A stretch of 64,000 nt of DNA. Origin: Flavimobilis rhizosphaerae. Its GTDB lineage: Bacteria; Actinomycetota; Actinomycetes; Actinomycetales; Cellulomonadaceae. The stretch spans positions 558,001 to 622,000 of the forward strand of contig NZ_JACZDF010000002.1 in assembly GCF_014852685.1 (NCBI RefSeq), written 5' to 3'. Both the position numbers and the translations under genes were made by a program. A model generated the notes under the pieces. The model was not told where the DNA came from. It saw only the letters and a list, made by a program, of their open reading frames with translations, and ran no database searches. Every line of letters starts with the position of its first letter. Within the stretch, counting starts at the first letter, position 1. This document shows positions 58,826 to 64,000 of the stretch, piece after piece.

Positions 58826-59947
58826 GTGGCCATCATCGACTTCCCTGCAGAGATCACCGCGCTGAGGACGACTCTCGCGACCATCGCGGCCGTGAGCGAC
58901 CCGACCGCGCTGCGCGCGAAGATCGCGAGCCTCACGGAGCAGGCGGCCGCGCCGGACCTCTGGGACGACCCGGAGGCCGCGCAGAAGGTCACGCAGGCGC
59001 TCTCGCAGGCGCAGTCCGAGCTCGACCGCGTCGCCGGCATGGGCTCGCGCATCGACGACCTCGAGGTCCTCGTCGAGATGGCTGTCGAGGGCGACGACGC
59101 GGAGACGCTCGAGGAGGCCGAGGCCGAGCTCGCGGCGATCCGCAAGGACATCGACCAGCTCGAGATCCGGACGCTCCTCGCGGGCGAGTACGACGAGCGT
59201 GAGGCCGTCATCACGATCCGTGCGGGCGCCGGTGGCGTCGACGCCGCGGACTTCGCCGAGATGCTCATGCGCATGTACCTGCGCTGGGCCGAGCGCCACG
59301 GCTACGCGACCGCGGTCCTCGACACGTCCTACGCCGAGGAGGCGGGCCTCAAGTCCGCGACCTTCGAGGTCAAGGCGCCCTACGCGTTCGGCCACCTCTC
59401 GGTCGAGGCCGGCACGCACCGCCTCGTGCGCATCTCGCCCTTCGACAACCAGGGCCGCCGCCAGACGTCGTTCGCGGCCGTCGAGGTCGTCCCGCTCATC
59501 GAGCAGACCGACTCCATCGAGATCCCCGAGTCCGAGATCAAGGTCGACGTCTTCCGCTCCTCGGGCCCCGGCGGCCAGTCCGTCAACACGACGGACTCCG
59601 CCGTCCGCATGACGCACATCCCGACCGGCATCGTCGTGTCGATGCAGAACGAGAAGTCGCAGATCCAGAACCGCGCCGCGGCCCTCCGCGTCCTGCAGTC
59701 CCGTCTGCTCCTCGAGCGTCAGGCCGAGGAGAAGGCGAAGAAGAAGGAGCTCGCGGGAGACATCAAGGCGTCCTGGGGCGACCAGATGCGCTCCTACGTC
59801 CTCCAGCCGTACCAGATGGTCAAGGACCTCCGCACCAACCACGAGGTCGGCAACACCGCCGCTGTCTTCGACGGCGACATCGACGACTTCATGGCGGCCG
59901 GCATCCGCTGGCGCCGCAACCTCCAGCTCGAGGCCGAGCAGGGCTGA
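58826..59947 (+). CDS. prfB: Peptide chain release factor 2
   Basis: Terminates translation at UGA and UAA. 373 residues with the RF2 stop-codon tripeptide SPF (204-206) and the peptidyl-hydrolysis motif GGQ (249-251). The gene is one uninterrupted frame: the autoregulatory frameshift around codon 26 found in most prfB genes is missing, as is usual in actinobacteria. It begins the conserved prfB-ftsE-ftsX-smpB order. A hairpin follows the stop. Confidence 0.97.
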   Translation: MAIIDFPAEITALRTTLATIAAVSDPTALRAKIASLTEQAAAPDLWDDPEAAQKVTQALSQAQSELDRVAGMGSRIDDLEVLVEMAVEGDDAETLEEAEAELAAIRKDIDQLEIRTLLAGEYDEREAVITIRAGAGGVDAADFAEMLMRMYLRWAERHGYATAVLDTSYAEEAGLKSATFEVKAPYAFGHLSVEAGTHRLVRISPFDNQGRRQTSFAAVEVVPLIEQTDSIEIPESEIKVDVFRSSGPGGQSVNTTDSAVRMTHIPTGIVVSMQNEKSQIQNRAAALRVLQSRLLLERQAEEKAKKKELAGDIKASWGDQMRSYVLQPYQMVKDLRTNHEVGNTAAVFDGDIDDFMAAGIRWRRNLQLEAEQG

Positions 59948-59969
59948 CGCAGCCCGCACCGCCTGCCGT

Positions 59970-60000
59970 GACGGCCGCGCCCCGCTGGGCCGCGGCCGTC
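59970..60000 (+). terminator. Hairpin terminator after prfB
   Basis: GACGGCCGCG (59970-59979) and CGCGGCCGTC (59991-60000) pair around an 11-nt loop, 22 nt past the stop. Confidence 0.65.
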
Positions 60001-60075
60001 CGCGTTCCGTGAGCCTGTGAGGTCCCTGGACGCCACGCGCGGCGTGTCCCGCGCGGATCGACGCCGGCGCGTGCC

Positions 60076-60081
60076 TAGTCT
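60076..60081 (+). promoter_or_regulatory. -10 element (TAGTCT) upstream of ftsE
   Basis: Lies about 85 nt before the ftsE GTG, which implies a leader of roughly 78 nt. No convincing -35. The 218-nt prfB-ftsE gap contains nothing else recognisable. Confidence 0.4.
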
Positions 60082-60165
60082 CGAGAAGGCCTCGCTGCCG
60101 CACGATCCCGTCGTGCCCGCTCGCGGCCGACCGCCCGACCCGACCGAACGGAACGTGCAGCACCC

Positions 60166-60855
60166 GTGATCAGCCTCGACAACGTCAGCAAGGTCTACGC
60201 GCGCGGCGCGCGGCCCGCGCTCGACTCCGTGTCCCTCGAGATCGAGCGTGGCGAGTTCGTGTTCGTCGTCGGCGCCTCCGGCTCCGGCAAGTCGACGTTC
60301 CTTCGGCTCGTCCTGCGTGAGGAGCGCCCGACGTCCGGAACCGTCACCGTCGCCGGCAAGGACCTTTCGACCCTCTCGAGCTGGAAGGTGCCCGCGCTGC
60401 GCCGCCAGATCGGTGCTGTCTTCCAGGACTTCCGGCTCCTGCCCAACAAGACGGTCTTCGAGAACGTCGCGTTCGCGCTCCAGGTCATCGGCAAGCCCAA
60501 GCACCACATCATGACCGTCGTGCCCGACGTCCTCGAGATGGTCGGCCTCGAGGGCAAGGAGAAGCGGCGCCCGCACGAGCTCTCGGGTGGTGAGCAGCAG
60601 CGCGTCGCGATCGCGCGCGCGTTCGTCAACCGGCCGCCGATCCTCCTGTGCGACGAGCCCACGGGCAACCTCGACCCGACGACCTCCCTGGGGATCATGC
60701 GACTGCTCGACCGCATCAACCGCACCGGCACGACCGTCGTCATGGCGACGCACGACGACGAGATCGTCGACCAGATGCGCAAGCGCGTCCTCGAGCTCGC
60801 CACCGGCGAGCTCGTGCGCGACCAGCGCCGTGGCGTCTACGGCTCGCAGCGCTGA
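60166..60855 (+). CDS. ftsE: Cell division ATP-binding protein FtsE
   Basis: ABC ATPase that, with FtsX, couples cytokinesis to activation of a peptidoglycan hydrolase. 229 residues: Walker [10 protein letters not shown] (36-44), Q-loop VFQDFRLL, signature [15 protein letters not shown], Walker [13 protein letters not shown] and H-loop MATHDDE. FtsX begins 10 nt after its stop. Confidence 0.96.
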   Translation: MISLDNVSKVYARGARPALDSVSLEIERGEFVFVVGASGSGKSTFLRLVLREERPTSGTVTVAGKDLSTLSSWKVPALRRQIGAVFQDFRLLPNKTVFENVAFALQVIGKPKHHIMTVVPDVLEMVGLEGKEKRRPHELSGGEQQRVAIARAFVNRPPILLCDEPTGNLDPTTSLGIMRLLDRINRTGTTVVMATHDDEIVDQMRKRVLELATGELVRDQRRGVYGSQR

Positions 60856-60865
60856 GGGGGCTGAC

Positions 60866-61780
60866 ATGAGACTTCAGTTCATCCTGTCCGAGATCGGCAT
60901 CGGCCTGCGCCGCAACCTGTCCATGACGGTCGCCGTCATCCTCGTGACGTTCATCTCGCTCACCTTCGTCGGCGCCGCGGGTCTCTTGCAGATCCAGGTC
61001 GGCAAGCTCAAGGACGACTGGTACGGCAAGGTCGAGGTCTCAGTCTTCCTGTGCCCGGCCGGATCCCCGAACGTCCAGTGCGCCGACGGCGAGGCGACGC
61101 CCGAGCAGATCGACGCGATCTGGGCGCTCCTTGACTCGCCCGAGCTTGCGCCTGAGATCCAGAAGCCCTACTTCGAGACGAAGGAAGAGGCGTTCCGCTC
61201 CTTCCAGGAGTACTTCGAGGGACAGGACTGGGCGCAGGCCATCACGGTCGATGACATGCAGGCGTCGTTCCGGATCAAGCTCAAGGACCCGGAGCGCTAC
61301 GAGATCGTCGCCGACGTCCTCTCCGGTCGTCCGGGCGTCGAGTCGGTCGAGGACCAGCGGAAGATCTTCGACTCCCTCTTCCTCGTCCTCAACCGGGCGT
61401 CGGTCATGACGGTGGGGCTTGCGGCGCTCATGCTCGTCGCCGCGACGCTCCTCATCACCGTGACGATCCGGCTCTCGGCGCTGTCCCGCTCGCGCGAGAC
61501 CGGCATCATGCGGCTCGTCGGTGCGTCGAACCTCTTCATCCAGCTGCCGTTCATGCTCGAGGGGGCGATCGCGGCAGGCATCGGCGCGCTCCTCGCGGGC
61601 GGTGGTTTGTGGCTCGGCGTCAAGTACCTTGTCACCGACTGGCTCGCCGGGCAGGTCGACTGGGTGCCGCTCGTCGGGCAGTCCGACGTCCTCCTCATCG
61701 CCCCGCTCCTGCTCGCGATCGCGGTCGTCCTCGCGCTCGTCGCGTCCGTCGTCACCCTTCGCCGGTACATGAAGGTATGA
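60866..61780 (+). CDS. ftsX: Cell division protein FtsX
   Basis: 304 residues, FtsX permease fold: one N-terminal helix (about 20-45), an extracellular domain (about 46-175) with a CPAGSPNVQC cysteine pair, then three helices. The extracellular domain should bind the hydrolase or its adaptor. GAGGGGG precedes the ATG. The ATG of the M23 hydrolase gene overlaps the ftsX stop, which supports a direct partnership. Confidence 0.95.
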   Translation: MRLQFILSEIGIGLRRNLSMTVAVILVTFISLTFVGAAGLLQIQVGKLKDDWYGKVEVSVFLCPAGSPNVQCADGEATPEQIDAIWALLDSPELAPEIQKPYFETKEEAFRSFQEYFEGQDWAQAITVDDMQASFRIKLKDPERYEIVADVLSGRPGVESVEDQRKIFDSLFLVLNRASVMTVGLAALMLVAATLLITVTIRLSALSRSRETGIMRLVGASNLFIQLPFMLEGAIAAGIGALLAGGGLWLGVKYLVTDWLAGQVDWVPLVGQSDVLLIAPLLLAIAVVLALVASVVTLRRYMKV

Positions 61781-63162
61781 CCATGCTGCGCCGTCTCCTC
61801 GCCGTCCTCCTGTCCGTCGTGCTCGTCGGGCTCGTCGCTCCGCCCGCGGGCGCCGACACGCTCGACGACCTCGCGAAGCGGCAGGCTGCCGCGGAGAAGC
61901 GCAAGGCCGCGGCGGACGACACGATCGAGTCGCTCGAGCACGACCTCGAGGACACCGATCAGGAGATGGCCGACGCGTACGTGCGGCTCACGAAGGTGCG
62001 GGCCGACCTCGACGTCGCCCAGGCAGCGCTCGACGTCGCCGAGGCCGAGCTGACGTCCGCGGAGACCGCCGCCAAGAAGCTCGCGGACCGGCTCGCCGAC
62101 GCGCAGAGCGAGGAGGCCGCGCTCGTCACGAAGATCGAGGAGCAGGTCGAGCTCAACAGGTCGACGAAGTCGTCGATCGCCGAGCTGGCTCGTCGCGCCT
62201 ACCGCGGCGAGGGCGCTCCCGACTCGATGAGCCTCGTCGTCGGCGCCGAGTCGGCGACCGACTTCGTCAACAGGTTCTCGCTGTCGCAGACGGCGCTCCG
62301 CGTCCAGACGAACACCCTCACCGACCTTCAGGAGTCCGAGGCGACGGCACGCAACTCCCAGGTGCGGCTCGAGGCCGTGCGGGAGACGGTTGCCGACCTC
62401 AAGACGGAAGCAGACGCGGCTGTCGTCGTCGCCGAGAAGGCGCGCGCAACCGCGTCGAGCAAGCGCGCCGCCGTCGCGGACCTTCTCTCGAAGGAGAAGG
62501 CTGACCTCGCGGTCATCGAGAAGCGCAAGCAGGCGCAGCTCGACGCGAAGGACAAGGCCGAGCAGGCGTCCAGCGCCCTCGCGAACGACATCCAGGACAT
62601 CATCGGCCTCACGAAGAAGGAGAAGGACCGGATCCGCAAGGAGAAGGCGGCCGCGCGGAAGAAGGCCGAGGAGGAGGCGAGGAAGAAGGCCGAGAAGGAC
62701 AAGGCCGACGGCAAGCCGAGCACGCCCTCACCGCCGACGTCGGACCCGAAGCCTCCTGCGGGCAAGGGCTTCTTCGCGTACCCGACGAAGGTCCCGCACA
62801 TCACGTCGAGCTACGGCTACCGGCTCCACCCCGTCCTCGGCTACGTGCGCCTCCATGCCGGCACCGACTTCCGTGCTTACTGCGGCACGCCGATCTACGC
62901 CGCGGCCGCGGGCAAGGTCGTGTGGGCGCAGTACCGCGGCGGCTTCGGCAACCAGGTGCTCATCAACCACGGCGAGGTCGGCGGCAGGAACCTCATGTCG
63001 AGCTACAACCACTTCTCACGCTTCGCGGTGTCGAGCGGCGAGCGAGTCTCCAAGGGACAGATCGTCGGCTACTCGGGGAACACCGGCACGAGCACGGCCT
63101 GCCACCTCCACTTCGAGGTGTACGTCGACGGGCAGACCGTCGACCCCATGTCGATGCTCTGA
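61777..63162 (+). CDS. Secreted coiled-coil M23 peptidoglycan endopeptidase (EnvC-like)
   Basis: 461 residues. The signal peptide ends near PAGA-DT (about 28). A long coiled coil follows (about 30-305), rich in Ala/Glu/Lys/Asp with heptads, then a Lys/Ala/Glu-rich tract and a Pro linker. The LytM/M23 zinc peptidase domain (about 335-461) keeps His360 and Asp364 (RLHAGTD) and the HLH motif at 443-445. All metal ligands are present, so it should be active, unlike the degenerate EnvC. Overlap with ftsX indicates that FtsEX controls it during division. Confidence 0.92.
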   Translation: MTMLRRLLAVLLSVVLVGLVAPPAGADTLDDLAKRQAAAEKRKAAADDTIESLEHDLEDTDQEMADAYVRLTKVRADLDVAQAALDVAEAELTSAETAAKKLADRLADAQSEEAALVTKIEEQVELNRSTKSSIAELARRAYRGEGAPDSMSLVVGAESATDFVNRFSLSQTALRVQTNTLTDLQESEATARNSQVRLEAVRETVADLKTEADAAVVVAEKARATASSKRAAVADLLSKEKADLAVIEKRKQAQLDAKDKAEQASSALANDIQDIIGLTKKEKDRIRKEKAAARKKAEEEARKKAEKDKADGKPSTPSPPTSDPKPPAGKGFFAYPTKVPHITSSYGYRLHPVLGYVRLHAGTDFRAYCGTPIYAAAAGKVVWAQYRGGFGNQVLINHGEVGGRNLMSSYNHFSRFAVSSGERVSKGQIVGYSGNTGTSTACHLHFEVYVDGQTVDPMSML

Positions 63163-63313
63163 GCCGCACCGCTGCAGCCACCCCGGAGGAGTCAGGGTGG
63201 ACGCCCGGTAAAGCGGTCGTCCCGGGGCGCTGCCCACCGGTATCGTGAGGGGGTCCCCACCACCCGAGGGGCAGCCGCGCGCCGCGGGCGCGCGCAGACG
63301 GAGAGGAGGGGTG

Positions 63314-63841
63314 ATGGCCAAGGGCAAGGTGTTCCAGATCCCCGACGGCTCCAAGCAGAAGCGTCCCGCCGCGGGCCGCGTGCCGACGCGGCAGCTCGTC
63401 GCGAGCAACAAGAAGGCGCGGCACGACTACACGATCGAGGACGTCTACGAGGCCGGCATCGTCCTCACGGGCACCGAGGTCAAGGCACTGCGCGCGGGAC
63501 GCGCTTCGCTCGTCGACGCGTTCGTGCTCATCGACCGGGGCGAGGCGTGGCTCGAGCGCGCGCACATCTCCGAGTACGCCCAGGGCACGTGGACTAACCA
63601 CGCGCCGCGCCGCAAGCGCAAGCTGCTGCTCCACAAGAAGGAGATCGTGCGGCTCGCGAACGACGCCGACGCCAAGGGCACGACGATCGTCCCATTGCAG
63701 ATCTACTTCCTCGACGGCCGCGCCAAGGTCGAGATCGCGCTCGCGCGCGGCAAGAAGGAGTACGACAAGCGTCAGACGCTCCGTGAGCGGCAGGACAACC
63801 TCGAGGCGCACCGCGCGATGCGGCGCCGCGAACTCACCTGA
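63314..63841 (+). CDS. smpB: SsrA-binding protein SmpB
   Basis: Binds tmRNA and brings it to stalled ribosomes. 175 residues with [36 protein letters not shown], the [12 protein letters not shown] helix-strand and the basic C-terminal tail RRRELT. GAGAGGAGGGG precedes the ATG at 63314 (a GTG at 63311 is an in-frame alternative). A TATCGT hexamer about 70 nt upstream may promote it. The tmRNA gene itself is not in the window. Confidence 0.96.
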   Translation: MAKGKVFQIPDGSKQKRPAAGRVPTRQLVASNKKARHDYTIEDVYEAGIVLTGTEVKALRAGRASLVDAFVLIDRGEAWLERAHISEYAQGTWTNHAPRRKRKLLLHKKEIVRLANDADAKGTTIVPLQIYFLDGRAKVEIALARGKKEYDKRQTLRERQDNLEAHRAMRRRELT

Positions 63842-63882
63842 CGCCACCGGCTCGCCCGTGTGCGGCGGGTGGCTCTGCACGC

Positions 63883-63888
63883 TACGGT
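63883..63888 (+). promoter_or_regulatory. -10 element (TACGGT) of the last gene
   Basis: Ends 7 nt before the GTG at 63896; it supports this start for the incomplete gene at the window edge. Confidence 0.55.
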
Positions 63889-63895
63889 GTCGACC

Positions 63896-64000
63896 GTGCA
63901 GGGACTCAGGGGACAGTTCAATCGTTCTGCGCGCCTTCTCGGCGCGCTCGTCATCGCCTTCGGGATCGTCGTCGCGGGTGCGCTCCCGGCTCAGGCGAGC
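63896..64000 (+). CDS. N-terminal signal peptide of a secreted protein (partial)
   Basis: 35 codons remain in the window. They encode a basic head, a hydrophobic core LLGALVIAFGIVVAGAL and an AxA-type cleavage site PAQA-S, so the product is exported by Sec and cleaved by signal peptidase I. The mature part lies outside the window and cannot be identified. Confidence 0.65.
   Translation, partial: MQGLRGQFNRSARLLGALVIAFGIVVAGALPAQAS

Noticed and set aside
58826-58920. Programmed frameshift in prfB
   Set aside because: The frame is continuous from the GTG through codon 26 and beyond, and no CTTTGA-type slip site was found.
63842-63895. tmRNA (ssrA) gene next to smpB
   Set aside because: The gap after smpB is only 54 nt and shows no tRNA-Ala-like ends or tag-peptide frame.

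Overview
This window is about 64 kb of very GC-rich DNA with short intergenic gaps and many GTG starts. Its marker genes are actinobacterial: a purine salvage block of the mycobacterial punA-pmmB-lpdA type, an acyl-CoA carboxylase with an epsilon subunit, a prfB-ftsE-ftsX-smpB string, a tad pilus locus and a DUF222/13E12-type HNH protein. A large secreted GH26 mannanase suggests a polysaccharide-degrading member of the Micrococcales (Cellulomonas/Sanguibacter/Oerskovia-like). The species cannot be fixed from the sequence alone. No rRNA, tRNA, CRISPR array or insertion sequence was recognised.

Layout. 0-1.5 kb: the end of a membrane protein, a C39-like cysteine-peptidase-like protein and a small acidic protein. 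1.6-12.4 kb: nucleoside salvage (add, deoC, PNP, phospho-sugar mutase) with a siderophore-interacting protein, a NarL-type two-component system, a DUF4352 protein, a cysteine-less LpdA-like flavoprotein and a HAD phosphatase. 12.5-17 kb: a membrane-anchored endonuclease/exonuclease/phosphatase-family protein and pgi. 17.2-21.5 kb: the mannanase. 21.6-26.4 kb: acyl-CoA carboxylase alpha subunit, Maf and a DUF885 peptidase. 26.5-38.7 kb: a VKOR protein, then a surface-polysaccharide locus with two paralogous membrane acyltransferases, two GT2 enzymes, three polysialyltransferase/DUF6716-like glycosyltransferases, a short NeuB and a NeuA-HAD fusion. This looks like a nonulosonic acid (sialic acid- or Kdn-type) cell-wall polymer system. 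38.6-44.2 kb: acyl-CoA carboxylase epsilon and beta subunits with an Asp-rich protein, the DUF222-HNH gene behind a perfect LexA box, and birA, which would biotinylate the carboxylase. 44.2-48 kb: a class III cyclase, a YedK/HMCES protein, an MFS exporter and an Rrf2 regulator. 48-52.8 kb: the tad locus, preceded by three DnaA boxes. 52.8-58.6 kb: a nuclease lipoprotein, a HAD phosphatase, a ScoMcrA-head-like zinc-ribbon protein, an aldo/keto reductase and a luciferase-like/FAD-oxidase fusion. 58.8-64 kb: prfB, ftsE, ftsX, an M23 hydrolase, smpB and the start of a secreted protein.

A feature running through the whole window is leaderless expression. About twenty genes have a TAnnnT -10 hexamer ending 5-8 nt before the start codon, so transcription would begin at or next to the start codon. 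I used this to choose several starts. Twice the TAG stop of one gene is also the first three bases of the next gene's -10.

The best candidates for something undescribed are the nonulosonate polymer locus with its SAF-less NeuB, the luciferase-like/FAD-oxidase fusion, the small ScoMcrA-head/zinc-ribbon protein, the DnaA-box cluster in front of the tad genes, and a nested palindrome behind lpdA.
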